A DNA stretch of 64,000 bases from SIG653 sp045577455. GTDB taxonomy: Bacteria; Bacillota; Clostridia; Oscillospirales; CAG-382. The notes beneath the pieces are model-generated. The model had not been told where the DNA came from. It saw nothing but the letters and a program-made list of their open reading frames with translations, and made no database searches. Both the position numbers and the translations under genes were made by a program. This document shows positions 44,421-54,346 of this stretch, one piece after another. Numbering within the stretch: the first letter of the stretch is position 1; every line of letters begins with the position of its first letter. The stretch spans positions 42,690-106,689 of the forward strand of contig JAZNIJ010000211.1 in NCBI GenBank assembly GCA_045577455.1, written 5' to 3'.

Positions 44421-47400
44421 ATGGAAAATCAAGCCGTAGAATTTGAGTCGATTCAAATAGGTCTTGCCTCTCCTGAAAAAATACTTAGCTGGTCATACGG
44501 TGAAGTAAAAAAACCTGAAACCATAAACTACAGGAGCTTGAAGCCCGAAAAAGATGGTCTTTTCTGTGAGAGAATCTTTGGGCCTCAGAAGGATTGGGAA
44601 TGTAGCTGTGGTAAGTATAAGAGAGTCCACGAAAAGGGACAGGTTTGCGAAAAATGTGGTGTTGAAATCACAACGAATAAAGTAAGACGCGAAAGAATGG
44701 GCCATGTGGTGCTTGCGGCTCCCGTATCCCACTTCTGGTACTTCAGAGCAATCCCTTCAAGATTGGGTTTAATGCTCGATTTATCGCCAAAGAATCTTGA
44801 AAAAGTTCTTTATTTCGCAAGCTATATAGTGCTTGATCCGGGTCCTGTTGAATCTTTAAAGAAGAAACAGATTTTGACCGAAGCACAGTATAAAGAGTAT
44901 CTTGAAAGATACGAAGACGATTTCAGGGTAGGTATCGGTGCAGAAGCAATTAAAGAGCTTTTGCAGGAAATTGACCTTGAAGAATTGGCAACATTCCTTA
45001 AAAATGAGCTTGTAACAGCTCAGGGTCAGAAAAAGGCAAAGTATGTAAAGCGCCTTGAGGTTGTTGAGGCATTCCGTGTTTCGGGAAATAAGCCCGAATG
45101 GATGATTCTGGATGTGCTTCCAGTTATTCCTCCTGAAATCAGACCAATGGTTCAGCTCGATGGTGGCCGTTTTGCAACAAGCGACCTTAACGACCTTTAT
45201 AGACGAGTTATCAACAGAAATAACCGTTTAAAGAAACTTATGGAGCTTCGCGCACCTGATATAATTATCAGAAACGAAAAGCGTATGCTTCAGGAAGCTG
45301 TAGACTCCCTTATCGATAACGGTAAGCGTAGCCGTGCAGTTATTGGTGCTAATACAAGACCCCTTAAATCTCTGTCAGAAATGCTCAGGGGTAAGCAGGG
45401 ACGATTCAGACAGAACCTTTTGGGTAAGCGTGTTGACTATTCCGGCCGTTCAGTTATCGTTGTTGGCCCAGAGCTTAAAATATATCAGTGCGGACTTCCC
45501 AAAGAAATGGCTTTGGAGCTTTTCAAGCCATTCGTAATGAAAACTCTCGTTGCATCGGGTGTTGCTAAAAACATAAAGGATGCCAAAAAGAGAGTAGAGC
45601 GTGCAACCGATGAGGTTTGGGACGCACTCGACGGAGTAATCAAAGAGCATCCCGTTCTTTTGAACAGAGCTCCAACGCTCCATAGACTTTCGATTCAGGC
45701 ATTCGAGCCCGTTTTGGTTGAAGGTAGAGCAATTAAGCTCCATCCACTGGTATGTACTGCATTTAACGCCGACTTTGATGGTGACCAGATGCCTGTACAC
45801 GTTCCCCTTTCTGTTGAAGCACAAGCAGAAGCAAGATTCCTTATGCTTTCTGCAAACAACCTTCTTAAGCCCGTAAACGGAAAAGCTGTAACAATTCCTT
45901 CTCAGGATATGGTTCTCGGTTCATTCTATCTCACAATGGAAAAACCGGGTGAAATTGGCGAAGGAAGTATCTTCAGAAACTTTGAAGAAGCTCAAATGGC
46001 ATATCAGAACGGTGATTTGGGACTCCACGCTCCAATAACCGTAAGAATGACCAGAGAAGTAAGGGGCGAACAGAAAGAAGGCCTTGTTAAATCCACATTG
46101 GGAAGACTTATCTTCAATAGCTATATCCCTCAGGATATCGGATTTGTAGATAGAAACGACCCTGAAAATGATTTTGTTCCTGAAATAGATTTCGTAACAA
46201 CAAGCTCAGAGCTTGGACAGATAATAGACCGCTGTATAAGAGTTCACGGAACCGCAAAGACTTGCGAAGTTCTCGATATGATGAAGTCCATGGGCTTCAA
46301 ATACTCAACAAGAGCAGCTATTACAATTTCTATTTACGATATGACCATTCCTCCCGAAAAGCAAGCTCTTATTGCTGAATCCGAGGAAAAGGTTGAAAAG
46401 ATTAACCAATTCTTCCGCAAGGGCTTGCTTTCAGATGATGAAAGAAGCAAGCGTGTTGTTGATGAATGGAGCGCTTGTACAAACAGAGTAACAGATGCTC
46501 TTAAGCGCAATCTTGATAAATACAATCCTCTTAACCTCATGTCAACATCAGGCGCCAGAGGTAGTATAAAACAGATAAGACAGCTTGCCGGTATGCGTGG
46601 ACTTATGTTTGCAGCAACAGGTAAGACAATCGAAATGCCAATTAAGGCAAACTTCCGTGAGGGTATGAAAGTTCTTGAATACTTTATCGCAGCCCGTGGT
46701 GCTCGTAAGGGTCTCGCCGATACCGCTTTGAGAACTGCTGACTCAGGATACCTTACAAGGAGACTTGTTGATGTATCTCAGGAAGTTATCATCAGAGAAT
46801 GCGACTGTGGAGACGATAGAGGTCTCGTAGTTCGTAAGATTGTAGACGTTGTTGGTGAGGGTAAAGAGGCAGTAATCGAGCCATTCATCAACAGACTTAT
46901 TGGACGATACACTGTTGGCAATGTTTGTAATCCTACAACAGGCGAAGTTATCGTTCCTCATAACTCTCTTATTAAAGAATCCGATGCAATGGCAATTATC
47001 GCTGCAGGCATTGAAGAAGTTAGAATCCGTTCAGTTATTAACTGTAGAGCACAACGCGGAATTTGTGTACATTGCTATGGTGCTGACCTTGCAACAGGTC
47101 TCCCTGTAAGTATTGGCGAATCGGTAGGTATCATTGCAGCACAGTCCATCGGTGAACCTGGTACACAGCTCACCATGAGAACATTCCATACCGGTGGTGT
47201 TGCAGGAAGCGATATTACACAGGGTCTCCCCCGTGTTGAAGAAATTTTTGAAGCTCGCAGACCCAAGAAGGCGGCAGAGCTTGCTGAAATTAACGGCATC
47301 GTAAGAATTGAAGAAGGCAAGAGAAGCAAACAAATCACAATAATTAACGATGAAGATGGAACAGCGGCAACTGTTGCAATTCCCGGCGCCGCAAGAATTC

Positions 47401-48014
47401 TTGTTAAAGATGGTGATAAAGTTGTTAAGTGTCAGAAACTTACTGAAGGCACAGAAACTCCTGCAGATATTCTTCGTATAAGCGGACTTGATGCAGTTTA
47501 CGAGTATATTATCAAAGAAATTCAAAGCGTGTACGGTTTACAGGGCGTTGAAATCAATGATAAGCATATCGAAGTTATTGCTCGTCAGATGACAAAGAGA
47601 GTCAAAATTGAAAGCGCAGGCGACACAGAGCTCCTTGTTGGTGCATCTGTTGATTGTGCTGAGGTTCTTGCAGCAAACGAAGAAATTAAGAAAAAGAATG
47701 AAAGCGGTGAATACGAAGTTCCACTTCAGTATGCAACATATTCACCAATGCTCCTTGGTATAACTAAGGCATCACTTTCAACTGAAAGCTTCCTTTCTGC
47801 TGCATCCTTCCAGGAAACAACAAAGGTTCTCACAGAAGCTGCTATTAAAGGTAAGCGTGATCCCCTTGTTGGCTTGAAAGAAAATGTTATTATCGGTAAG
47901 TTGATTCCTGCAGGTACAGGTATGAAACATTATAACCGTGTTGACATTGTGAACAACGAAACAGAAGAAATCAGCGCGTATGACCTTCATTATGACCAGG
48001 TGTCCGAAGGTTAA
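44421..48014 (+). CDS. rpoC: RNA polymerase beta' subunit
   Basis: The 1197-residue subunit has the zinc-binding ribbon CSCGKYKRVHEKGQVCEKCG, the catalytic Mg site NADFDGDQM and the bridge-helix/trigger-loop region (GEPGTQLTMRTFHTGGVA). A second zinc site, CDCGDD ... CRAQRGICVHCYG, is present. ATAAGGAGG precedes the ATG. Fully canonical for Firmicutes. Confidence 0.98.
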   Translation: MENQAVEFESIQIGLASPEKILSWSYGEVKKPETINYRSLKPEKDGLFCERIFGPQKDWECSCGKYKRVHEKGQVCEKCGVEITTNKVRRERMGHVVLAAPVSHFWYFRAIPSRLGLMLDLSPKNLEKVLYFASYIVLDPGPVESLKKKQILTEAQYKEYLERYEDDFRVGIGAEAIKELLQEIDLEELATFLKNELVTAQGQKKAKYVKRLEVVEAFRVSGNKPEWMILDVLPVIPPEIRPMVQLDGGRFATSDLNDLYRRVINRNNRLKKLMELRAPDIIIRNEKRMLQEAVDSLIDNGKRSRAVIGANTRPLKSLSEMLRGKQGRFRQNLLGKRVDYSGRSVIVVGPELKIYQCGLPKEMALELFKPFVMKTLVASGVAKNIKDAKKRVERATDEVWDALDGVIKEHPVLLNRAPTLHRLSIQAFEPVLVEGRAIKLHPLVCTAFNADFDGDQMPVHVPLSVEAQAEARFLMLSANNLLKPVNGKAVTIPSQDMVLGSFYLTMEKPGEIGEGSIFRNFEEAQMAYQNGDLGLHAPITVRMTREVRGEQKEGLVKSTLGRLIFNSYIPQDIGFVDRNDPENDFVPEIDFVTTSSELGQIIDRCIRVHGTAKTCEVLDMMKSMGFKYSTRAAITISIYDMTIPPEKQALIAESEEKVEKINQFFRKGLLSDDERSKRVVDEWSACTNRVTDALKRNLDKYNPLNLMSTSGARGSIKQIRQLAGMRGLMFAATGKTIEMPIKANFREGMKVLEYFIAARGARKGLADTALRTADSGYLTRRLVDVSQEVIIRECDCGDDRGLVVRKIVDVVGEGKEAVIEPFINRLIGRYTVGNVCNPTTGEVIVPHNSLIKESDAMAIIAAGIEEVRIRSVINCRAQRGICVHCYGADLATGLPVSIGESVGIIAAQSIGEPGTQLTMRTFHTGGVAGSDITQGLPRVEEIFEARRPKKAAELAEINGIVRIEEGKRSKQITIINDEDGTAATVAIPGAARILVKDGDKVVKCQKLTEGTETPADILRISGLDAVYEYIIKEIQSVYGLQGVEINDKHIEVIARQMTKRVKIESAGDTELLVGASVDCAEVLAANEEIKKKNESGEYEVPLQYATYSPMLLGITKASLSTESFLSAASFQETTKVLTEAAIKGKRDPLVGLKENVIIGKLIPAGTGMKHYNRVDIVNNETEEISAYDLHYDQVSEG

Positions 48015-48069
48015 GAAAAAGTTATAATAAAAGATAAAGTTATTATAACATTAACTGTGTTATCGAGCT

Positions 48070-48096
48070 TGAAACAGGGCTAAATCCCCTGTTTCA
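48070..48096 (+). promoter_or_regulatory. Hairpin between rpoC and rpsL
   Basis: Perfect 10-bp stem TGAAACAGGG / CCCTGTTTCA, seven-base loop, no T-run. It may be a processing site, partial terminator or ribosomal-protein control site for the str genes. Confidence 0.5.
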
Positions 48097-48134
48097 GGCG
48101 GGATATAAAAAATAATAAAGAAAGGAGAGATATT

Positions 48135-48548
48135 GTGCCTACATTTAACCAGCTCGTAAGACAAGGAAGAAAGCAGTCGGTGTGGAAATCCAAGTCCCCT
48201 GTTCTTCAAAAGACTTACAACTCACTTCAAAAGGTTTTGGTTGATCTTCCATCACCTCAGAAGAGAGGCGTTTGTACAAAGGTTGCTATTAAGACACCTA
48301 AAAAGCCAAACTCTGCACAGCGTAAAATCGCAAGAGTAAGACTTACAAACGGTCTTGAAGTTACAGCTTATATCCCTGGAATCGGTCACAACCTTCAGGA
48401 ACACTCTGTTGTACTCATCAGAGGCGGAAGAGTTAAGGACCTCCCTGGTGTTCGTTACCACATCATCCGCGGCACTCTTGACACCAACGGTGTTGCCAAG
48501 AGAAATCAGTCACGTTCCAAATACGGTGCCAAGAGACCAAAGGCATAA
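48135..48548 (+). CDS. rpsL: 30S ribosomal protein S12
   Basis: The 137-residue protein starts with GTG at 48135 (MPTFNQLVRQGRK) after AAAGGAGAG. The decoding-centre loop TPKKPNSA has Lys at the streptomycin position, so no resistance change is seen. HNLQEHSVVLIRGGRVKDLP and VRYHIIRG follow. First of the str-type genes rpsL-rpsG-fusA. Confidence 0.98.
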   Translation: MPTFNQLVRQGRKQSVWKSKSPVLQKTYNSLQKVLVDLPSPQKRGVCTKVAIKTPKKPNSAQRKIARVRLTNGLEVTAYIPGIGHNLQEHSVVLIRGGRVKDLPGVRYHIIRGTLDTNGVAKRNQSRSKYGAKRPKA

Positions 48549-48696
48549 GATTTGGACAAAACCGAAATGGTATTTTTGTTCGTGCTAAGTAGGCAGATAT
48601 CCTCATGAAATATAAGGATATATCCCGAAGCACTGACGGAAAGAAATTTTCGAGTACCTGAGAATTCATTTAAAATTTGTGAAGGAGGGAAGTAAA

Positions 48697-49167
48697 GTGC
48701 CAAGAAGAGTGCATAACTTCAAAAGAGACGTTTTGCCAGACCCTATGTATAATTCTGTATTGGTAACAAAGCTCATTAACAACATTATGTACGACGGTAA
48801 AAAAGGCGTTGCACAGAAAATCGTTTATGATGCATTTGCTATGGTAGAAGAAAAGTCAGGCGAAAACGCATTGGAACAGTTCCAAAAAGCTCTCGATAAC
48901 ATTATGCCTGATCTTGAAGTAAAATCTGTTCGTAGAGGCGGTTCTAACTATCAGGTTCCTATGGAAGTTAAACCCAACAGAAAACAAACACTTGGACTTC
49001 GTTGGCTCGTGAACTATTCAAGAGCTAGAAGCGACAAGCGTATGTCCGACCGTCTTGCTAACGAAATTCTTGATGCTATCAACAATACTGGTGCAGCAGT
49101 TAAGAAGAAAGACGATACTCATAGAATGGCTGAAGCAAACAAGGCGTTTGCACACTACAAGTGGTAA
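48697..49167 (+). CDS. rpsG: 30S ribosomal protein S7
   Basis: With the GTG at 48697 the protein is exactly 156 residues and starts MPRRVHNFKRDVLPDPMYNS, matching the family; AAGGAGGGA at 48682-48690 supports it, and the in-frame GTG at 48679 lies before that site. It nucleates assembly of the 30S head. Lies 148 bp after rpsL, with a small stem (ATATCCT / AGGATAT) in the gap. Confidence 0.97.
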   Translation: MPRRVHNFKRDVLPDPMYNSVLVTKLINNIMYDGKKGVAQKIVYDAFAMVEEKSGENALEQFQKALDNIMPDLEVKSVRRGGSNYQVPMEVKPNRKQTLGLRWLVNYSRARSDKRMSDRLANEILDAINNTGAAVKKKDDTHRMAEANKAFAHYKW

Positions 49168-49229
49168 TTATTTTGCCATGGTTAAAGTAGGTGTCTCGTA
49201 GAGACATCGAAACGGTTATTACCGAAGTT

Positions 49230-49267
49230 TTTCGTCCGACTCCGAAAAATAAAGGAGTCGGGCGAAA
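49230..49267 (+). terminator. Attenuator-like hairpin between rpsG and fusA
   Basis: TTTCGTCCGACTCC pairs with GGAGTCGGGCGAAA (one G-U step), ten-base A-rich loop, then TTT. It resembles a partial terminator that could set the S7 to EF-G ratio. Confidence 0.6.
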
Positions 49268-49313
49268 TTTAGAAAAGAAACAAAAGAAGTAGAATAGAAG
49301 GTAGGAGATAAAT

Positions 49314-51392
49314 ATGCCCGAATATCCACTTGAGCGCGTGAGAAATATAGGAATAATGGCTCACATTGATGCCGGTAAAACAACAACCACTGAAAGAATT
49401 TTGTTTTATACTAAGAAAACTCACAAATTAGGTGAAACCCACGAAGGCGCAGCAACAATGGACTATATGAAACAGGAGCAGGAGCGTGGTATAACAATAA
49501 CATCCGCTGCAACAACTTGCTTCTGGAAAAATCACAGAATCAATATAATTGATACCCCTGGTCACGTTGACTTCACTGTTGAAGTTGAACGTTCTTTGAG
49601 AGTTCTTGATGGTGCTGTTGCTGTATTTTGTGCCAAAGGCGGCGTAGAACCCCAATCAGAAACAGTTTGGCATCAGGCAGAAAAATATAAAGTTCCCAGA
49701 ATGGCTTACGTTAACAAAATGGATATTAACGGTGCCAATTTCTTCCGAGTTGTAGAAATGATGAAGGAACGACTCAAGGCAAACGCTGTTCCTTTGCAGT
49801 TGCCAATAGGTGCTTCTGAAACATATCAGGGTCTTGTTGACCTTGTTGAAATGAAAGCATACTATTATAGCGGCGCACAGGATGCAGACGCACCTGTTGA
49901 GGTTAAAGAAGTTCCTGCAGATATGGTTGATCTTTGCGAAGAATACAGAACAAAGCTCATTGAAGCTGCTGCTGATGCAGACGAAGACCTTATGATGAAA
50001 TTCCTTGAAGGAGAAGAAATCTCCCAGGAGGAAATAAAGGCAGCTATAAGAAAAGCAACAATAGAAATTAAGATGATACCCGTTGTTTGCGGAACATCGT
50101 TTAAAAACAAGGGCGTTAGAAAACTCCTTGATGCTGTTGTTGAATATTTGCCTTCCCCAATAGATGTAAATAGTGTTACAGGTGTAAACCCAGACACAAG
50201 AGAAGAAGAAGTAAGAGAATCTTCATTAAATGCTCCATTTGCAGCTCTTATTTTCAAAATTGTATCAGACCCATATGGAAAGCTTTGCTTCTTCAGAGTG
50301 TATTCCGGTTCTGTTAAAGCGGGAGATACAGTTTATAACTCAAACAACGGAAAGCGTGAGCGTTTGGGTAGAATAGTGCTTATGCACGCAAACCACAGAG
50401 AAGATGTTGATGAAATAAGTGCAGGCGAAATCGGTGCAATAGTTGGTCTTAAGAACACAACAACCGGTGATACACTTTGCGATGAAAGCAATCCAATTGT
50501 TTTGGGATCAATTGATTTTCCAGAACCAGTTATCAGAATTGCAATTGAGCCCAAAACAAAAGCAGGTCAGGAAAAAATGGGCTTAGCTCTTGCAAAACTT
50601 GCAGAAGAAGACCCATCCTTCCGCACATATACTGATGAAGAAACAGGCCAAACTATCATTGCAGGTATGGGTGAGCTTCACCTTGAAATTATTGTAGACA
50701 GACTTCTTCGCGAATTCAGAGTTGAAGCAAATGTTGGTAAGCCACGTGTTTCATACAGAGAAACAATCACAACCAAGGCATTGGCAGACGAAAAATTCGT
50801 TCGTCAGAGCGGTGGTCACGGTCAGTACGGTCACTGTAAGATCGAAATTGAACCTAACGAACCCGGTGCCGGCTTTACCTTTGAAAGCAAGGTTGTTGGC
50901 GGTAATATTCCCAAAGAATATATCCCTGCGATTGAAGCGGGTATCAAGGGTGCAATGCAGAGCGGTACATTGGCAGGATATCCCGTTGTTGATGTTAAGG
51001 TTACATTGCTTGACGGTTCATACCACGAAGTAGACTCCTCTGAAATGGCGTTCAAAATTGCCGGTTCAATGGCATTTAAAGCAGCCATGAAGAAGGCAAA
51101 CCCTGTTCTTACAGAGCCAATTATGAAAACATCCGTTATCTGTCCCGATGAATACCTCGGATCAGTTATCGGTGATATCAGTGTGCGTAGAGGACAGATT
51201 TCAAGCACAGAGCCAATGGGTGGTGTACAGCAGATTATGGCAGCGGTTCCACTTTCTGAAATGTTCGGATATTCAAATACCATTCGTTCAATGACTCAGG
51301 GCAGAGGACAATACACAATGGAACCAAGCCACTTTGCAGAAGTTCCAAAATCTATTCTTGAAAAAATCATTTCAGGTAAAATGGAAAATTAG
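49314..51392 (+). CDS. fusA: Translation elongation factor G
   Basis: The 692-residue GTPase moves tRNAs and mRNA through the ribosome. P-loop AHIDAGKTTTTERILFY is at about 19-35, then RGITITSAATT, DTPGHVDF and NKMD. The C-terminal domains read GQYGHCKIEIEP and GGVQQIMAAVPLSEMFGYS, the normal EF-G form. TAGGAGA precedes the ATG. Confidence 0.98.
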   Translation: MPEYPLERVRNIGIMAHIDAGKTTTTERILFYTKKTHKLGETHEGAATMDYMKQEQERGITITSAATTCFWKNHRINIIDTPGHVDFTVEVERSLRVLDGAVAVFCAKGGVEPQSETVWHQAEKYKVPRMAYVNKMDINGANFFRVVEMMKERLKANAVPLQLPIGASETYQGLVDLVEMKAYYYSGAQDADAPVEVKEVPADMVDLCEEYRTKLIEAAADADEDLMMKFLEGEEISQEEIKAAIRKATIEIKMIPVVCGTSFKNKGVRKLLDAVVEYLPSPIDVNSVTGVNPDTREEEVRESSLNAPFAALIFKIVSDPYGKLCFFRVYSGSVKAGDTVYNSNNGKRERLGRIVLMHANHREDVDEISAGEIGAIVGLKNTTTGDTLCDESNPIVLGSIDFPEPVIRIAIEPKTKAGQEKMGLALAKLAEEDPSFRTYTDEETGQTIIAGMGELHLEIIVDRLLREFRVEANVGKPRVSYRETITTKALADEKFVRQSGGHGQYGHCKIEIEPNEPGAGFTFESKVVGGNIPKEYIPAIEAGIKGAMQSGTLAGYPVVDVKVTLLDGSYHEVDSSEMAFKIAGSMAFKAAMKKANPVLTEPIMKTSVICPDEYLGSVIGDISVRRGQISSTEPMGGVQQIMAAVPLSEMFGYSNTIRSMTQGRGQYTMEPSHFAEVPKSILEKIISGKMEN

Positions 51393-51496
51393 TTATAACT
51401 GTAGTTTCGCTCATGTCAAAAATATAGCATTTACTGTAAAAATCGGCTTTTACAGCAAAAAAACTGCATTTTTTAAGAGTTTTTTTAAAAAAAGAC

Positions 51497-51524
51497 TTGA
51501 CAGAAAAAGAAATTGTGATATAAT
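51497..51524 (+). promoter_or_regulatory. Promoter for tuf
   Basis: TTGACA (51497-51502) and TATAAT (51519-51524) with a 16-base spacer are both consensus, giving tuf its own strong promoter after fusA. A weak stem (CTGTAAAA / TTTTACAG, 51434-51455) lies between. Confidence 0.88.
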
Positions 51525-51628
51525 ACAATTTGATAGCACAAGGTTTTGGAATTTGTTCCAAATTTGTGTTTGTGCAAGAAAAATAAAAAAATAAAAAATA
51601 CAAGATATCCATTTAGGAGGATAATTTA

Positions 51629-52831
51629 ATGGCAAAGGCAAAATTTGAAAGAAGCAAGCCTCACGTTAATATCGGTACTATTGGTCACGTTGACCACGGT
51701 AAGACAACTCTTACAGCCGCTATTACAAAGACTCTCGCTCTTAAAGACAACTCAATCGAATTCCTCGCATACGATCAGATCGACAATGCTCCAGAAGAAA
51801 AAGCAAGAGGTATTACAATCAATACCCGTCACGTAGAATACACCACAGATCAACGTCACTATGCACACGTTGACTGTCCTGGCCACGCTGACTATGTTAA
51901 AAACATGATCACTGGTGCTGCTCAGATGGACGGTGCTATCCTCGTTGTTGCTGCTTCCGACGGACCTATGCAGCAGACTCGTGAACACATTCTTCTTGCT
52001 CGTCAGGTTGGCGTTCCAGCAATGGTTGTTTTCATGAACAAATGCGACCTCGTTGACGACGAAGAACTTCTCGACCTCGTTGAAATGGAAATCAGAGAAC
52101 TTCTCAGCCAGTACGACTTCCCAGGTGATGATATTCCCATCATCCGTGGTTCTGCAAGAACTGCTCTTGATTCCACATCTACAGATACAAGCTCTGCTGA
52201 ATACAAAGCAATCATGGAACTCATGGATGCAGTAGACAGCTACATTCCTACACCAGACCGTAAGTCTGACTTGCCATTCCTTATGCCTGTTGAAGACGTT
52301 TTCTCTATCACAGGTCGTGGTACTGTTTCCACAGGTCGTGTTGAAAGAGGTACAGTAAACCTTAACGATAAAGTTGAAATCGTTGGTCTTAGCAACGAAA
52401 AAACAGAAACAACTGTTACAGGTATCGAAATGTTCCGTAAGCTCCTCGATTCCGCAGAAGCTGGCGATAACATTGGATGCTTGCTCAGAGGCGTACAGAA
52501 GAACGAAATCGAAAGAGGACAGGTTCTCTGTAAACCAGGTTCCATCAATCCTTACACCAAGTTCGTTGGTCAGGTTTACGTTCTTACAGAAAAAGAAGGT
52601 GGCCGTCATAAGCCATTCTTCACCAACTATCGTCCTCAGTTCTACTTCAGAACAACAGACGTTACAGGTTCCATCACACTTCCAGAAGGCGTACAGATGT
52701 GCCGTCCTGGCGATAACGTAGATATGAACGTTGAGCTCATTACACCTATCGCTATCGAAAAAGGTCTCCGTTTCGCTATCCGTGAAGGCGGTAGAACAGT
52801 TGGTTCTGGTGTTGTTATCGATATCAAATAA
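51629..52831 (+). CDS. tuf: Translation elongation factor Tu
   Basis: The 400-residue GTPase brings aminoacyl-tRNA to the ribosome. It has GHVDHGKTTLTAAI, RGITINTRHVEY, DCPGHADYVKNM and NKCD, and ends VGSGVVIDIK. AGGAGG precedes the ATG. Codon choice is strongly biased towards C-ending codons (GACCTCGTT, ATCACA), typical of the most highly expressed genes. A strong terminator follows. Confidence 0.98.
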   Translation: MAKAKFERSKPHVNIGTIGHVDHGKTTLTAAITKTLALKDNSIEFLAYDQIDNAPEEKARGITINTRHVEYTTDQRHYAHVDCPGHADYVKNMITGAAQMDGAILVVAASDGPMQQTREHILLARQVGVPAMVVFMNKCDLVDDEELLDLVEMEIRELLSQYDFPGDDIPIIRGSARTALDSTSTDTSSAEYKAIMELMDAVDSYIPTPDRKSDLPFLMPVEDVFSITGRGTVSTGRVERGTVNLNDKVEIVGLSNEKTETTVTGIEMFRKLLDSAEAGDNIGCLLRGVQKNEIERGQVLCKPGSINPYTKFVGQVYVLTEKEGGRHKPFFTNYRPQFYFRTTDVTGSITLPEGVQMCRPGDNVDMNVELITPIAIEKGLRFAIREGGRTVGSGVVIDIK

Positions 52832-52866
52832 GATAAGCAGCATATAAAAAATTATTTTGGTAAATT

Positions 52867-52901
52867 CAAGCTGTCGCTGTATAACAACGACAGCTTGTTT
52901 T
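52867..52901 (+). terminator. Terminator of tuf
   Basis: CAAGCTGTCG pairs perfectly with CGACAGCTTG across 11 bases, then TTTTC. Confidence 0.92.
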
Positions 52902-52935
52902 CATTAAATTTAAATACATTATAATAAAAACTTTT

Positions 52936-52949
52936 TATCGTAAACGATA
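52936..52949. promoter_or_regulatory. Operator-like inverted repeat before the GH43 lipoprotein
   Basis: TATCGT and ACGATA flank AA, with AAACG in the centre as in LacI-family sites. It lies 58 bp before the start codon. No repressor gene is adjacent. Confidence 0.4.
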
Positions 52950-53007
52950 CCGTGATAATAAAAAATAGTTTGTGGAAAATGATATCAATTTATTTTGAGG
53001 AAGCTAT

Positions 53008-54135
53008 ATGAAAAGATTATTATTGCCATTTATAACGATGATTATTATGGTTTCTATTCTGTTGAATTCCTGTGGAAGCGAGGAAACTAATAAAACCTCT
53101 CTTGATGATGTAAACAGTGATAATGTTGCAAGTGAGATGGTTTCCGTTGAGCCATCGGAAGAAATATCCGAAGATGTATCCGAAGAAGTTTCTACTGAGT
53201 GGTTTAAAAACCCCGATATTGTTGGTTATACACAGTATAATAACCCGGTGTTGCGGACTGGTGCCGACCCGTATGTTTTAAAACACGGAGATAAATATTA
53301 CTATTGTTTCAGTGCGGGCGAGAGGATATGGATTAAAGAATTCGACTCTTTAGGAAATATATCAAATGATGGGGCAACTGCGGTTTTTGCTCCTCCTGCT
53401 GGTACTGAATATTCATGCAATATGTGGGCGCCCGAGCTTCATTATATTGATGGTGTATGGTATATATACTTTGCTGCTGATGATGGCAACAATGATAACC
53501 ATAGAATGTTTGTTCTTAAATGTGAAGAAGAAAGTCCTCTTAATACATTTGTTATGTGTGGTAAAATTACCGATAAAACGGATAAGTGGGCAATAGATGG
53601 CACTGTGTTTAATTATAAGGGCGAATATTATTATGTATGGTCAGGTTGGGATGGCACAGCAAATATTCAGCAGAATTTATATATTGCAAAAATGATTTCT
53701 CCAACAGAGTTGGAAGAAAAGCGTGTTAAGATTTCAAAACCTGAATATGCTTGGGAAAAACAAGGTGGAGGTTGTCTTGTTAACGAAGGTCCATATGTAA
53801 TTGTTAAAGGGGACTACATCGCTATTCTTTATTCTGCGAGCGGAAGCTGGTGCGACGATTACTGTATCGGTCAGCTTACATTTAAGGGTGGAGAAGTAAC
53901 AAGCGCAAAGAGCTGGGAAAAACATTCAGAACCAATTATGCATACGAATAATGGAATCTATGGTCCTGGCCATTGCTCCGTTACAGAAGATGAAAATGGC
54001 GTCATGTGGATGGTTTTCCATGGGAACTCTGAACCAAATCAAAGCTGGGCAGGCCGTCATGTCTGGATGTATCCCTTGAGAGTAAACAAGAAAACCGGCA
54101 TTATTAAAGTTGTAACTTATAGCAATCCAAAATAA
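53008..54135 (+). CDS. GH43-family glycosidase, secreted lipoprotein
   Basis: The 375-residue enzyme has a lipobox (SILLNSC, Cys 22), a Ser/Glu/Val linker (about 23-70) and a GH43 domain. The domain has LRTGADPYVLKHGDKYYYC, MWAPELHYIDGVWYIYFAADD, KWAIDGTVF and LVNEGPYVI, which carry the three catalytic acids. It would sit on the outer face of the membrane and act on plant-wall arabinan or xylan-type chains. Apart from the head it is very close to the cytosolic protein at 26030-26917. GAGGAAGC precedes the ATG. Confidence 0.88.
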   Translation: MKRLLLPFITMIIMVSILLNSCGSEETNKTSLDDVNSDNVASEMVSVEPSEEISEDVSEEVSTEWFKNPDIVGYTQYNNPVLRTGADPYVLKHGDKYYYCFSAGERIWIKEFDSLGNISNDGATAVFAPPAGTEYSCNMWAPELHYIDGVWYIYFAADDGNNDNHRMFVLKCEEESPLNTFVMCGKITDKTDKWAIDGTVFNYKGEYYYVWSGWDGTANIQQNLYIAKMISPTELEEKRVKISKPEYAWEKQGGGCLVNEGPYVIVKGDYIAILYSASGSWCDDYCIGQLTFKGGEVTSAKSWEKHSEPIMHTNNGIYGPGHCSVTEDENGVMWMVFHGNSEPNQSWAGRHVWMYPLRVNKKTGIIKVVTYSNPK

Positions 54136-54137
54136 TA

Positions 54138-54166
54138 AATGGGGCTTGTTAAAAGCCCCATTTTTT
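54138..54166 (+). terminator. Terminator of the GH43 lipoprotein gene
   Basis: AATGGGGCTT pairs with AAGCCCCATT, then TTTT. Confidence 0.9.
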
Positions 54167-54310
54167 AATGCGAGTGTTAATGTATGGCTGTTGCTTTTTG
54201 AACCTTTTGGTACATCAGGGATATAATTTTAAAATAACATATATAAAATTATTCCAAAAGTGTTTTTAATATCAATTATTTGTCGTTTTTATGTCTATTA
54301 TATATAAAGA

Positions 54311-54340
54311 TAACCCACCAAATATTTCGATGGTGGGTTA
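54311..54340 (-). terminator. Terminator of wecB-GT2
   Basis: TAACCCACCA pairs perfectly with TGGTGGGTTA across a ten-base loop, just past the minus-strand stop. Confidence 0.85.
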
Positions 54341-54346
54341 CTAATT

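Noticed and set aside
51752..52843. Long minus-strand open frame across tuf (363 codons)
   Set aside because: It mirrors the highly biased codons of tuf, has no ribosome site and encodes a Cys/Phe/Asn-rich nonsense protein.
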